Below are positions 45,131-57,160 of a stretch of DNA of 64,000 bases, piece after piece; positions within the stretch are counted from its first letter, which is position 1, and each line of letters opens with the position of its first letter. Under the pieces are notes generated by a model. It made no database searches, was not told the origin of the DNA, and saw only the letters and a program-made list of their open reading frames with translations. A program made the translations under genes and the position numbers. Origin of the DNA: Platycnemis pennipes (Eukaryota; Arthropoda; Insecta; Odonata; Platycnemididae); NCBI GenBank assembly GCA_933228895.1, contig OW121852.1, forward strand, positions 57,082,872-57,146,871, in the 5' to 3' direction.

Positions 45131-45979
45131 TGTTCTCGGATGTATTTTTATTCATTTCTTTCAGGAAATCTTGTCAACCACGTAAAAATTTAGCTGTAAA
45201 ACGAAAAATGCGATGGGCTTGTAATGCAAACGTTACAATACCCGTCGGGGTGAAAGAGATTCACCCCGAGATGTAAAAGAGATTCTATACGCATTTCAAA
45301 ACCAAAATGAAGTTGCAGAGATCTTTCATTAAGAATTCGATCATACTCTGAAAGAGGTAAGATGTATTATGAAACATTCAGCGAGCAATAGTTTTTAACT
45401 TTTTCAGCCGCTGACTCCCCTCCCCCCCTCCAATAGGTAAATCCACAAAAAATATTCTCAAACCCCCGTCCCAAACATCGAAGTTTTATGACCTTTTATG
45501 AGTGACAGAAATTTGGCTATCTGCACTTTTATACTTTGTAATCAATTTACTTAATAATTATATTCTGCTAAAATTCCAATGCACTCGTACTAATATAAAC
45601 TCCAAACACTATCGGCATCAATGGTCAGTAATCCAACGATTGTTTGACGAAGCACCCCTCTCGATTCTCCTATCAACTGCATACTCTTTATACCTAAATA
45701 AATCTCCATAACTCTTCTCTTTCACATCTTCAACAACTTGCGCTATATGTACATATATATCACGCGAGGCCTTCCTTTTACACCAAAAATTATGCAACAA
45801 ATAGTGGTGTACTTTTTGGTCGCAGCAAATAATGGATGATATTCTTTCATCGTAACGTCTCGCAACCCCCTGAAGATGCTTCTCGAACTACCGAAGGTAC
45901 GTGTACCCCTTGTTAAAAATCACTACCCTAGAGTATCTAAGAAAATTAGTAGGTATTATGATGATTAAAGCAAATGTAA
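45131..45979. other. Unannotated DNA
   Basis: Contains a C-run (about 45419-45430) and AT-rich sequence; no gene or recognised repeat. Confidence 0.35.
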
Positions 45980-45984
45980 TTTTA

Positions 45985-46185
45985 ACAAGGAGACAGTCTC
46001 AGGCTTTACTCGGTGAAATTTTTCTGCAGCGGAGTCTGAAAAAAACAAGCATATAATTCCACATTAAACTATTCATCACACGACATAGGTTTTGCTTTTT
46101 CCTGCAGTGGGTATCATCAGATATTGCTGCAAAAACTTAGAAACTTAGGTCATGTAAGAACCTAAAGAATGTGGAATTACACTGT
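45985..46185 (-). repeat. Penelope-type repeat with near-canonical hammerhead half-core
   Basis: CTCAGGCTTTACTCGGTG opens the repeat (plus strand). AATTCCACATT (about 46051) and AATGTGGAATT (about 46171) are inverted. On the minus strand CTGATGATACCCACTGCAGG is followed by a degenerate stem and AAAACCTATGTCG (46131 down to 46081). CTGATGA is the exact conserved hammerhead word; GAAAC is altered. Confidence 0.5.
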
Positions 46186-46799
46186 TTTTCTGCCCAAGGG
46201 ATATCAGAAGTTAAAATTTCGAATTTCTCAGAATATATAACTATTACTCTAGACTGGTTTCGGTTAACCCTATCTTTTCTTTTATCTATCTTTCTATTTT
46301 AAATTTCTTCAATTGAAAATTGAGCCGAGGAGACATTTTGTTCTTTCCTCATCCATGTCGAATTCTATCTACGCCGATGTTGTACAGCACCAAGTCATTA
46401 AGGAAGGTAATGGAAGTTGGGCATAAAAAAACATAAAAATTTTTTTAAGAATAATCACTGTGGTAACATTAACCTGCACGGATGAAAACAAGTCTCTCAG
46501 TGTGATAGATTGTCTTCCTTTTGTACTCACAAAACTCATGATCTATAATAAAACGAGGCACGAATACAGCTGTGCTATCGTGACTTGTCATCACTCCTTT
46601 CCCATTTTCTTGAGTTGATAATAAAGTTCATTATTTTATTGGATTATCACGGTCATACAATGACATATCCTCTTTTTAAACGCCAAGGTAAACAGATACT
46701 TGGATAGGTAATAAATATTGGCCAATACTATGTGCTGTATAGTTCTCGCTGGATTTTGAGAATTTTAAATTGAGTTCATCAGTTAAAAACATAGATTAC

Positions 46800-46805
46800 T
46801 TTATT
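46800..46805 (-). terminator. Candidate poly(A) signal of the secreted NHR gene
   Basis: AATAAA on the minus strand, about 220 nt beyond the NHR gene's TGA. Further AATAAA words occur near 46635, so the actual site is uncertain. Confidence 0.45.
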
Positions 46806-47023
46806 TTGGTTAGGAGTTACACATCCGCACACAGTTTGCGAAAACTTTACGCATAAAATCTTACAAAATTCTCATCGGCATCTCAATGCAATTTTTGTTT
46901 CAATCTATGCTGCCTCCAAGATTGAATTACGTTGTGACGCAAAGTGAGGCGAAGATTTTCTCATTTGAACGTTATTCGTTTCTTGCTAAGCAGTGGAGTA
47001 TGAAGTTTTTGACTATCTGTAAA

Positions 47024-50000
47024 TCACGAAGTGATGGTCATTTGCGCGAAGTCTCCATAAAGTTCCAGCGCACCATATAGGTTTTGTGGGAGGTTGGATG
47101 CTGCTGGACCAAGGTCGACGCCGTTGTGGAAAAAGTGCAGGGTCCCGAAATCGCTCCTCATCACTCCGATCTTTTCTCCCTCCTGGAAAAGACGATGAGA
47201 AAAAGGAATTTAGGCGTGGCAGTCCCAACGTTCTCTTGCTACTAGAGTATTCACAATGAGGGCCCTTCAGTCATATAGTTCAATGCAAATATATGACCTA
47301 AAAATAACCTAATCATGGTCAATAGATGAAATCTCAGTGATTCCTGTGCAAGGATTTCTATCAAAAGGGACATAAGCCTGTACAATGGATTGAACTCGGT
47401 GTCACGACTTTGTCAACTTATGATCGTGGAGGGCAATAATTGTGATTTTATCGGGGTTTTGAAGCAGAGACATTGGTTTTATATCCTATATGCAGTTTTG
47501 ATAAGGTTTTCACGGTTGCATGTTTAGAAAAATCGGCTTTATTGTCCGCAAACCTATTTGATGCCTATGCTGATGCCCCAGCGTACTTGGGTGTGTTATA
47601 TTATGAAAAGAGAGAAGTAATACTGAAAAAGAAAGGTTTAAAATGTCAAATTTAGTCCTTAAACTAGCTTAAATTGACCATGATTGATGCAGAAAAGTCC
47701 TTCATAAGCAAATAATCGACAAATCAGATTGATTTTTATCCTAAATGTTTACCTTAAAAGTCTCCTTGTATTGACTTGATACTGCATATTTTCAGGGAAC
47801 ATTGAAGGAGATTGTCTTATGTGGAATTGATTAAGATTAACTCTATATGGATATTTTTCTTGTTTGAATTGGGGGGATGCACACGTTCAAGTTCATTATT
47901 TAGGCCTATTTCTTATTGATCCCATACACTGGCAGCGTATTCCAAATGAGGTCCAACAAGGAAGAAGTAGCTAATTTCTCGTACATCATCGTCATATTTA
48001 CCGTGTATTCTTTTAGTGAATCCCAGTTTACGATTAGCTTGGCCCATATTTTCACGTAGTTTACCCCAAAAAAGATCATGTGTCATTTTATTCCAAGATA
48101 TTTAATGGGTTCCACGTTTGTTAATTTATTATTCCTAATGTTGTAAGAGCTAGAGGGAGAACTATTCTTTTTGCAAATGAGTATTACGTAGATGTAATTG
48201 TTCATTTACAGATTACCTTGCGAGCCACCTCCAAGGTATGTGGAAGGGATTATAGACATTGTAATGAGCCCAAAAAAGTCTTGGTTCGGGGACTATTTCC
48301 AAAATTTCGTGATGGTGTCATAAAATACTGTTAACTGAGACGAATATTGAATGTAAAAAGTCCTAACCCACGCATAAATATTATATTCCCTCGTAGTTAC
48401 CAATCGGCTAGTTTGCTCGAGACAAACCAACACCAGTTTCACGATTACGTAGTAACATATCTACATCTACGTAATACCCTTTGAGACACTGTCATGGTGG
48501 ACAGTAGGGGGTGAAAGGTCACCATGCATAACATATGGGAGGAAGGAAACAATTCATAAGAACATTCATCTGGAGCATACTTTCAGGTAGTGAGGGATAG
48601 ATGATAACAGAAGACAAGGCTGGAAGTATTCGAAATGTGATGCTACAGAAGGATGAAAAGCAAATAGTTCGACCGAGTGACAACGAAGAAATCCTAAAAA
48701 GAGTGGTAAAAAAGAGAAGTCCTTTGAAAACTTTGGATACAATAAGGACAATTAAATCGATCATATCTTGAGACATGCGATGAAGATGATTGTCGAGATT
48801 AAAGCGAATGAGAAGAATGGAAAAGGAAGTCCACGTTTAAAATAAGATTGTTAAGATTGATTAAGAAAAATAATGTTCCTTACATTGAAAAAGTAGAGAT
48901 TGATGTGAAAGAGAAGAATTATATGAACACGGAGAGGTTAGCTGATAGGGGAATTGAGTGGAGAGCTGCGTCAAACTAATCTGAGGATTGTTGATTAATG
49001 ATGATATCGTAACGTATCTTTTGGATCTTGTGCATGATTGTTGATGGTTCACTATCTGCCGCAAACCACTGAGGTGGCTTATAAGGTGCACTGTCGTAAT
49101 AATACTATCGTGTAACTTCACCGTGATTCCGGTAAATTCAAAAAGGGAAGGTAACCTTTATTCAATAAAAATAGAAAATTACCTGGGTTTGGTCCAGGCT
49201 TCGCGTGTAAGCCTTCACAAGAACAGTACCATTGTTGAATATGTGGTTGTGGTAATACATCCACGTGCCAGATCTGAAAATATAAATATTATTTTATCCT
49301 CATGTAAATAAAATTATTTTTTCATATTTCTCAAGAAAATTCCATCCGAGTAAAGTTGATGGATTCAATAGAACCCTCTATCGAATTGAAGGTCACACAA
49401 AGGGTCTGTTGACAATAAATGCACGCCCTTCTGCGCTACAAAAACTTCAATTTTCCTCAAGTGACATGGACTCTGAGCCCTAAGGAAAAGTTAAAGTGCA
49501 TTGCGTTTCGCTGTTGTACTTTTTTCAAAAGTCGATTTTTTTATGCAAAGCAGAGGTGTGAGCTAAAGGAATTGAAGACTAATTTAAACAATTCATTGAA
49601 AACGGTTGGAACTTAAGTAATTTTTATAATTGCAATTCTTGATGATCAGGCTCACCCCTGTTCTCATTATTTATAACTTACCTTAATGAGTTTAGGTGGG
49701 AAGGAATAGGATCTTGGTCGGGTGATAAGGCAGTCAGTCCTATGCCCATGAAGAATCCTTCCTTGTTCACTTTCTTATCCAGCCTCACCTCGAATATTTC
49801 GTTGGGTCTCAAAGGACGATTTGTTAAAGCCACAGCATTCACCCGATCTTCCGGACTAAAAAATTGAAACATTTTGTTTAGTTTCAGCAATGTATTTATA
49901 CTGATGATAAAATTGAGAAATATTAATCTTATTTATTTGTTAAAAATAAAACAAAAAGTATATGCAATATCTCAGCTCTATTCCAATTAATCTTTTACTT

Positions 50001-53000
50001 TTCTAAGTTTGTCCTCTCTGTATTAATTTTGTAATTATTCTTTTTCTAAAAAAATATTGAATGCAGTGTGACTCTTTCAAGCACAAAGGATCACCAAGTT
50101 TTGTTCATATATTATATTACCGTGCAATCGGAATTTTTTAAAATTCGTATCAAATAAATTTCCTTGGAATAACTACTAAAGTTTATGCTACGTTTAGTTT
50201 TTATCTGCTTTAATTTGGATATTTATGTAGGTTTTACCATCCATTCTGTTATTCCACTTTAACGTTATATTTTTCTCTATTAGGATTGGAATGTAGCTGT
50301 TAGATTAATATGGTTTATTAATGAGCATCACTGCTAAGGACAACTATCTTAAAGCAAATCAGTATATATTCTCCTTTTTTCAATTTATATTCAATGAGCT
50401 TAGTTTGAAACTCGCTGCAGCGAGTCCCACTTCGCTGCTGAATTTGATTTACTTACTTGAGCTTTTGAACTGTTCGTCCTTTATTCGTGATTGCAATATT
50501 CGTGCCACACTTCTCATGAAACCGCAAGTCTGGGATTGAACTTCCTTTAGATGTATCTAAAAGAAATGAGCAAACATTTTAAATTCTTCCTCGTGAAAAA
50601 GTTCATGAGATACTATTCTTGGAATACCCTGCTGTGAAATTAATTATGATGATAAAACCATTAATGTAACGCATTTTGAAAACATTTAATAAGTTGGAAC
50701 TAGCATTAAAAATGGCATCACTATAAAAAATTAACGGTTTTGAAAAAAATAGTATTTCATCAAAAATAAAAATTGCAGTAACAGCTAATTCAATTGCATT
50801 ATAAGGTAATACGTCTTACACGATATTTCTTAAGTTTTAATCAAATTAATATCCTCAGAGTAACTACTACAGTCTACGGTAGGTTTAGTTTTTACCTGTT
50901 TTAATTTTTGAAAGGTTATTAAAATGTTACCATCCATTCTATAGTTCCCCTTTAGCTTGATATTTTCCTCTTACTGATACAATATGAAGTTAAAGTGGAA
51001 AATTTCTTCGGTCACTATAGGCTCGTTTCAACAAGTATTTGCCGGCGACAAGAATTTGCCGTCAGTTATTAATTTATTTCTCTCTTATTTCCTTTTCCTG
51101 CAAGCTATTCAAGATGATTCTTCTGTTGCAACCTGTATTATAATGGTCTAGCCGCCAACCATGGTGATGCAATCAGCGTATGGGAGTTCAGGAGACTTCC
51201 TCGTTGCAGATATAACGGGTTGTGAATGAGTTTCCCTCCTGAATAAACCTCAAGAAGTTTTTATCATTTCACCTTCGCTAAATCATCATTTTGAAACTCA
51301 GAATCTAAATATATAGTTTTTCTATTGACTACTAAAATTTTTTCTCAATAATGAGCAATAAGACGTAGCCAGCACGGTTATAAAATCAGCTTAGTACATA
51401 TTCGGTTAAAATCCTGCATATTGAGCTTATTTAAACGTAGTGACTAATAAATTTTCGATTTTCCACTACTTAAAAAAATGGTATTGACGACTAGTTCCAT
51501 TGAGATAAAATACATAATGTTGTCCGACTCTGGAAAAATGACTTGAAAATATTTTATCTCAACGAAAGTATCTTCAACAAAAGCTTTTTTTAATTGTAGA
51601 AAATTGCAAAGTTATTGTTTACAATGGAGCAATTCCACTGCCTTAAGCCTAACACACACTACATTCCATTATATATTATTTTTAGGTTTTTAAAATCTAA
51701 TATATAGCTTAGTGAAGCAAAAATTTTAAAAAAATTATAAAATCTTCAGGGCAGTGAATTAATTTCCTTATCCTCCTTGTGTTCTTTTTCGTAAACAAAG
51801 ATTTTGTTTATATAATTGATTAGTCATGCGAAAGCGGTAGACATTGTGATTTAAAAATGCTGGTTTTTCATCTGTCCCCAATCTTACAATTACTGGTTTA
51901 AATTTGCCTTACATAAAGTATTCAATGCTCTGCGCCCTCTTAATACCACTGCCATTGCGCGCAGTGCTTAAAAAACATAGTAATTTTGCATTATTTTTTT
52001 ACGAGTGATTCTAGAATCATCACAGAAAAATCCACGCAGGGCTTAGAAAGACTACAAGCTTCCCCTAAACTCCCAGAAAAAATGCAAAAGAAGTACTTTT
52101 ATTATATCATTTATGTGACATTGGTGAGTCATTTCTAGGAGTACGCCTTTGTAGGCACCCCGAAATCTATTCGGTAAGAGTTACGAACGTCACCTTGTGG
52201 ATGTTGGGAAACCGTGGAAATGTGAATTACTTGCATCTTTCTGCTTAGAAGATGGTTGCCTCCACCCGAGCAGAATCTTGGTGAAAATTTTCTAAGTGAC
52301 TAAACTAGAGACACTAACATTTTTATCGTCACAACCTTTCACGAACAATATAAGGGCCAATTCGATTTCTTGGTACTGTAGAGTCTAAAGTATACTTTAT
52401 TTGGGAATTATTAAGTAATAAATCGATTAATATATTTATATAAATACATATCTAATCGATAATTACTACATTACTTAATATACACTTACAATTCAGTTGT
52501 AGGTATAAAGTAAACTCCCGATTTTCGTTGCGCGCCTTATCCGGGCTGCGGATTATCCGTGCATCGCCAATCTATTTAGTGTATCGGTCTCTAAGGTAAG
52601 TCAACTTTTGTTATTTTCCTCCGACCGTGACTTTCGCCACGGTCCTACCGACTGGTCCGATGTTTTACGCCAGGCTACGTGCCGCCACCTGAGGCTTCCG
52701 AACATTTAATCGCGGCCGGGATAGCTCTACTGGATTCTTTTTGTCTGGTCATAAAATGTTATTATAGACAGCGAGAATCTTTTCATTGGCAGATTGCGTT
52801 CTTTTCTCATGGAGTTTATTTATTCTGGCGGCGCACAGTAGAGAAATGAATCCGGAAAGAACCAAACAGCGGATTATCCGCGCACCTATCATTACCACGG
52901 AAAACCGGGAGTTTACTCTATCGTGAACGCAAATTTAACATTTCCGGCAAAGTATAATGCCCATCATACTTCTCAGTTGCGTGCAAGTAGGGCATATACG

Positions 53001-53495
53001 GACTAATATATTCCCATGCCTCTGTGATAATAAGTTTCTTTCTCTTTTTTTTAAATTCAATTCTCTTTTAATTTGAAATGCATGCCTGGTGATGGTTCAC
53101 CACCTGCCACGCACCCTTGCGGTGTCTTGCAGGGTATTGTGTATATTTGGCTCCCTATTATCTCTTGCTCCTTCAAGACGTAAATGTATCCCACAATCTT
53201 CCGACCCCCACTCACCTGCGAATGCACCACTGATCTGCAGGATCTGCCGTCCCTCGCAGTCGAGGACCGAGTGCTTGAGGTTGAGGCTCGCTACGTCCGA
53301 CGTATTCGGGCGCTCCTGGTAGGCGTCGAACTTGGTCTCCCACACCCCAGACTCGTTCCTCCTACTCTCGATAACTATCCTGAAGGACTTCCCCGGGACG
53401 TCGACGCAGTCCGGATCCAACGCCGCGCCCTCCTGGGAAACGACGCCTAGGGTCGAAGAGGCGGCCAGCAGGACGAGAGCCCACGATGCGATCAT
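47024..53495 (-). CDS. Secreted protein with a Neuralized homology repeat (NHR), five exons, complete
   Basis: Exons in coding order: 53495-53216, 50529-50457, 49855-49682, 49273-49183 and 47182-47024 (TGA 47026-47024). Each has AG acceptors and GT donors (GTGAGT, GTAAGT, GTAAGT, GTAATT) and matching phases, giving 258 residues. Residues 1-20 (MIASWALVLLAASSTLGVVS) form a signal peptide. Residues 21-93 are an unidentified segment with two cysteines (30, 80) and sequons at N47 and N64. Residues 95-258 form a full NHR: LRFHEKCGTNI, NRPLRPNEIFEVRLDKK, SGTWMYY, GEKIGVMRSDFGTLHFFHNG, then VDLGPAASNLPQNLY and LYGDFAQ. NHRs usually sit in cytosolic Neuralized-type proteins and bind partners; no RING or SOCS box is present here. 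An in-frame ATG at 53576 is upstream of the TATA box and was not chosen. Introns contain LINE and Tigger fragments. Function unknown. Confidence 0.88.
47870..48190 (-). pseudogene. CR1-like LINE fragment
   Basis: Plus-strand text complementary to the LINE: TTCAAGTTCATTATTTAGGC, GATCCCATACACTGGCAGCG, TTCTTTTAGTGAATCCCAG and CAAGATATTTAATGGGTTCC. These encode degraded EYA..VWDP, LGF.KR and KYLG regions. It lies inside the last intron of the NHR gene. Confidence 0.7.
48455..48535 (-). repeat. CR1-like LINE 3' end fragment
   Basis: ACATCTACATCTACGTAATA is followed by a diverged tail complement (GGACAGTAGGGGGTGAAAGG). Located in the last NHR-gene intron; a decayed RTE-like C-terminal fragment (about 48590-48990, ending GAGTGGAGAGCTGCGTCAAA) follows. 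Confidence 0.65.
52506..52920. mobile_element. Tigger-like MITE in the first NHR-gene intron
   Basis: TA (52506-52507, 52919-52920) flanks a 411 bp element. Its ends are AAGTAAACTCCCGATTTTCG and, inverted, GAGTAAACTCCCGGTTTTCC. Internal GGATTATCCG words near both ends are also inverted. No coding sequence. TA target and AAACTCCCG-type TIRs fit pogo/Tigger. Confidence 0.8.
53080..53145 (+). repeat. CR1-like LINE 3' end fragment
   Basis: TGGTTCACCACCTGCCACGC, ACCCTTGCGGTGTCTTGCAG and GGTATTGTGTA match the LINE terminus. It lies just inside intron 1 of the NHR gene, within 150 bp of its donor. Confidence 0.75.
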
Positions 53496-53516
53496 TTCGG
53501 GTCGAGTTCGTCTCGG

Positions 53517-53555
53517 ACTGAGTTCCCCTCCCGCTCTAATGTGAATCCTTATATA
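53517..53555 (-). promoter_or_regulatory. Core promoter of the NHR gene: TATA box and initiator
   Basis: On the minus strand TATATAAGG (53555-53547) is followed about 30-36 nt later by CTCAGTCC (TCAGT, 53521-53517), the arthropod initiator consensus, and then GAGACGAACTCGAC. The ATG at 53495 lies 24 nt after the putative start. Position, order and consensus all fit, and exclude the upstream ATG as translation start. Confidence 0.7.
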
Positions 53556-53599
53556 CGCTCCCAAGTTGGAAGTCAAAGGGATAAAACGGCTTAAAAAAG

Positions 53600-54390
53600 T
53601 TCGAGTTCGATCACACTCAGCGGTACATGGGGATTATTTATTATTTTTTCCTTCCACTTTTCCGCCTCGCATGGTGATGAGGAGGGGGTGGGTTGTGTGA
53701 ATAGTCGAGCGCAGTGTTCTCTGATCTTCTCTTCCCCAGTTCCTCTGCAGAAATCCCGTTTTAACGGACCCAACGCGAGATAAACAATTAGCATATGTCT
53801 ATCAGAGTGACCAAGTGAAGAGTAACATGAAGTCAACAAGTTTCTCATCACTAAAATTCCATTTTGTCTACACGACAGATCACCCTGAGAGCCACCTGTA
53901 AAGTGTGTGTCGAGTGGAGGGCTGCATCAAACCAAGGATTGACCGATGATGATGATATTTATTCTTACACCACCGGTTTCGTATGTGATAAATACGAAGT
54001 TTCCTTATTATGTGGACCCAGAGGAGATTGGAAATGAAAGAAATCAAATGAAAACTTGAAAGAGAAGTCGGAAAAACCTAATCAGCTAAATCTTGAGGCA
54101 TGATTTTCTAATAAAGACAGTCGTCGGGGAAAAATTGAACAAGAAATAATCGCAAACAATCCTTAGCATGAAATTTGGAGTTATTAGCGAAGAATGCAAT
54201 CTAAAGAATTTTGAAAATATGATGACTCAGCCGATCTTAAGATTGATGATAATAATATAACGCCAACGCTGAAATGCTTGCTGAATGCTTGAAACAAATC
54301 AGCTTTGCCCGTTCGGTGCGGACATTTTACAAATCTCTTCCCTTAATTTTCAATGCTTGGTATATAATAACACAGAAAGAGAAAATAAGA
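53600..54390. other. 5' flank of the NHR gene with decayed LINE pieces
   Basis: It contains a diverged CR1-like tail (about 53875-53925) and RTE-like C-terminal remnants (GAGTGGAGGGCTGCATCAAA near 53912; ATCTTGAGGCATGATTTTC near 54090). No additional exon is seen. Confidence 0.4.
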
Positions 54391-54392
54391 GC

Positions 54393-55310
54393 CAAATCCA
54401 CAAAAATAATCTTTACTACGACCCGGGTTTCACTGTATTACAGCATCGTTAGGTAGCGTATATCTAAGATGCACCAACATATATATGAAAAAGCCAAAAT
54501 GGGGGGGAAAGGGGAGGAGCGTGGGAGTGGACGATTATTGGTGGTCAACAGAAGTAACCAGTGTGTGGAAAAGAAGTGTGGGAGACATGGGCAGGAGTGG
54601 GTAACAGGGGGTGAGGTGGTCACAAATGAGTGGCAAATATAAAAACAAAAGTCTCGAAAGGTTCCTTTGAAGACAAGATTTTCCCTAGAAATTGGTTGCA
54701 GCACGGGACCTCATCCGTTGGGTGCACCGTTGACAGGTCGTAAATGTGAGAGGGGCAGACCCCTGGGTGATGCCTCTTTAGAAAGGGTGTGAAATGCGAT
54801 GACTCCCTTCCTTGCTGTGGGATGAGAGGTGCCGATGATGGAGGCCACCGTTCGTTTGCCCCTATGGTGAAGGAGCAACATCCGAGTGGGGCTCCGCAAA
54901 CCTGTTGGTGGAATTCGGAGCAGCGCCTTGTCAGTCAGATGTCCCGTGGAGGAGTCGCAAAAGATGGGCCCAGAGATGGTGAGGGGGCTGGGGGTCAGGG
55001 GGGCGGGGTGGACGACACGGCGATGCCTTTCTTTGCAAAGGGTGATGTAGTGCTGTGGTTCCTTCACTCTGGTGGTGTGCATGTGGAAGCAATGGTGAAA
55101 AAACTCCTTCGGTACTTTTGGTGAAGGTCCGAAGAAGATATAGGAGTGGAGCCTTAAGCGCATCGGAAGGAGGGGGAGGAAGAAGAGTGAGTTACAGTGA
55201 AACCCGGGTCGTAGTAAAGTTTATTTTTGTGGATTTGGCTCGTGTTTTTTCTTTCTGTGTTATCATTTTTCGCTTCCACTCCATATCGCCTGAATCTTCA
55301 GAATTTGCTT
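54393..55310. mobile_element. Penelope-like element fragment with inverted terminal modules
   Basis: The left module (54393-54447, minus orientation) and right module (55188-55250, plus) share CAGTGAAACCCGGGTCGTAG and TTTTTGTGGATTTGGCTCG as inverted copies. Between them is ~740 bp of GC-richer DNA. It contains two related segments about 250 bp apart (near 54790 and 55040) that match tandem segments at 62520-62850. No intact ORF; the 150-codon minus frame (54711-55163) has no recognised domain. The terminal modules resemble the hammerhead-bearing ends of Penelope-like elements. Confidence 0.6.
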
Positions 55311-56601
55311 GGTATATACTTCCACAGTGCCCATTCCTATCTCTTCTCACTGGCAAAGTTCACTATTTACCTTATTATGAAGTAGTTACTTTGACCGGAC
55401 CCATATCAGATTGAAAAAAACAATTATTAACCACACACATGCATCAAACTGGTGATCACGTTTTTAGACACTTAACACTTCAATTATACGCAGTGTAATT
55501 CGGATTATCATGCCCAGCCCAGTTAAAATCAGAACAAGAAAATAGAAAAAAGAACAAGAAAAAAGAAAACCCCCCCCCCTATAAGTGCCTGTTCACAGGG
55601 TATTACGTTACTGTAATGACAGGGTCCATGAATGACGTGGGAAATGCCCAGGGGCGTAGAGAAAAGACTGGTGAGAAGTCCAATATGGATCGTAACACTG
55701 TTTATCCCGGAAAATCGAACTTTATGAGGAAAGAGCAACAGAAGAAACTTAGACATTTGAGGTAGGGCACTTGAGCTGTAGGCTTGGAGGAGGTTGGAGA
55801 AGGTAAGATGAGTGAAAAATGAGACGAACGTGGAAATGTTGGAGAGGTTGGGGAGAAAATAAGGTATAAAATATAGAGGGAGTTGATATAACAGGTAATA
55901 ATTTTCGAATTTTTATTGAAGGACGTGATAGTGAAAATCTTGGGTAAACCTGGCAGAGGGAGGAGAAGAGCCGGTTGTAACAGAATGATTTGAGGTAGGA
56001 AGAATGTGGTAGCCCTGATGGCGGGGATCACGAGAAATATTGGAATCGTGGGAAGAATTTAAATACTGTCTGTTTAGAACTCAAGATCTGCCTTCACTGA
56101 TAGAAAACAAATAACGCTACCAACCGCGTCGTTATCGCGTAATGTAACACCGTTTCGTTTACCGCTTGAGGTGGTGGAACTGCAATTTAATTTATGACAA
56201 TATTTTGTAAGATAATAGAGTTCATATTTGTCACATGTAAATGATACATGTACCGACTACACTGTAAGCCATCTCTAACCTCTAGGGTGTGTGGCAGAGG
56301 GTGAGATATCTCCAAACATCCTCACTGATTCTCCCTGATGAGAGATAACTATGAATCATATGGAACACACACTACTACTGCCACTTTTCATTCAACATGC
56401 AAAAAAGCATTTGAGAAGTACTACAAACATACATTATATACTTTAATGGTTCATGCAGGCATTTTTAAATCCTCAGAAATTCACCAACTTGTCTTATATG
56501 TACTAATTCTGAAGATTCAGGCGATATGGAGTGGAAGCGAAACATAAAAGCACAGCAAGAAAAAACGAGCCAAATCCATTTTTCTGTGGATTTGGCTCGT
56601 T
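55236..56601. repeat. 1.3 kb inverted repeat pair and hairpin of the Penelope-type terminal module
   Basis: The segment 55236-55305 (GGCTCG...CGCTTCCACTCCATATCGCC, TGAATCTTCAG) reappears inverted at about 56505-56575 with few differences. The second copy ends in a 15-bp stem (56564-56578 with 56587-56601; AACGAGCCAAATCCA) and 8-nt loop. Confidence 0.75.
56265..56325 (-). repeat. Diverged CR1-like LINE 3' end
   Basis: CTGTAAGCCATCTC and TAGGGTGTGTGGCAGAGGGT, then CTCCAAACATCCTCAC, follow the terminus complement at lower identity. Confidence 0.6.
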
Positions 56602-57079
56602 ATGTTGCCTTATATGTGTTATTTTTGCTTAATCTGTATTAATATGTTTTGTATGATTTGTGCGATTGTACGCTCATGTTGAGGGGAAATTATTTTATGA
56701 AGTCGTCATGTTGTGAGAAGTCTTCATATTGCTCTGATCACAAATTGTTCAGGAAAGGAACGGGTATTAGGATCTATCAGTGATGCAGCTTATTTCTCCA
56801 ATTTTATCTGAGTGCTCCTGTCCAACAATGTAGTACAGAACTTTTATATTTCTCTCGGTTTCGCAGGTAAACTCATCTGACGTGTACCAATGTCTATGTT
56901 ACTAACTCATACATGCAAGGGAAATCTAAATTAATACATTTAAAGAAATGGCTGACTAATCAATAATCACTTTATTTCTATGTAGATACTAACCATTTAG
57001 TTATACATGAATGGATATCTAAAATGTTTCCATGGCGTACCAGCATTGTACTTCTTAGTTGCATGTATATATTACGTTT

Positions 57080-57160
57080 ACAGTGATCTTTCACGCCCTG
57101 CCACACACCATCGCGGTGGTTTGCTGGGTATTACGTACATGTAGATCTACATCTGTGTAT
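57080..57160 (+). repeat. CR1-like LINE 3' end fragment
   Basis: CGCCCTGCCACACACCATCG, CGGTGGTTTGCTGGGTATTA and CATGTAGATCTACATCTG. The tail GTAGAT runs into its inverse, forming a short palindrome. Confidence 0.75.

Noticed and set aside
52140..52270. Possible extra NHR-gene exon on the minus strand
   Set aside because: An AG...GT pair exists, but adding it breaks the phase; exon 1 joins directly and in frame to 50529-50457.
53089..53544. Three overlapping plus-strand frames
   Set aside because: Antisense shadows of exon 1 of the secreted NHR gene, which has splice, promoter and domain support on the minus strand.
53496..53576. Upstream in-frame ATG extending the NHR protein by 27 residues
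   Set aside because: It lies upstream of the TATA box and initiator and would bury the signal peptide inside the protein.
54711..55163. 150-codon minus frame as a host gene
   Set aside because: Lies between inverted Penelope-type modules, shares its sequence with the repeat at 61.7-62.9 kb and has no domain.
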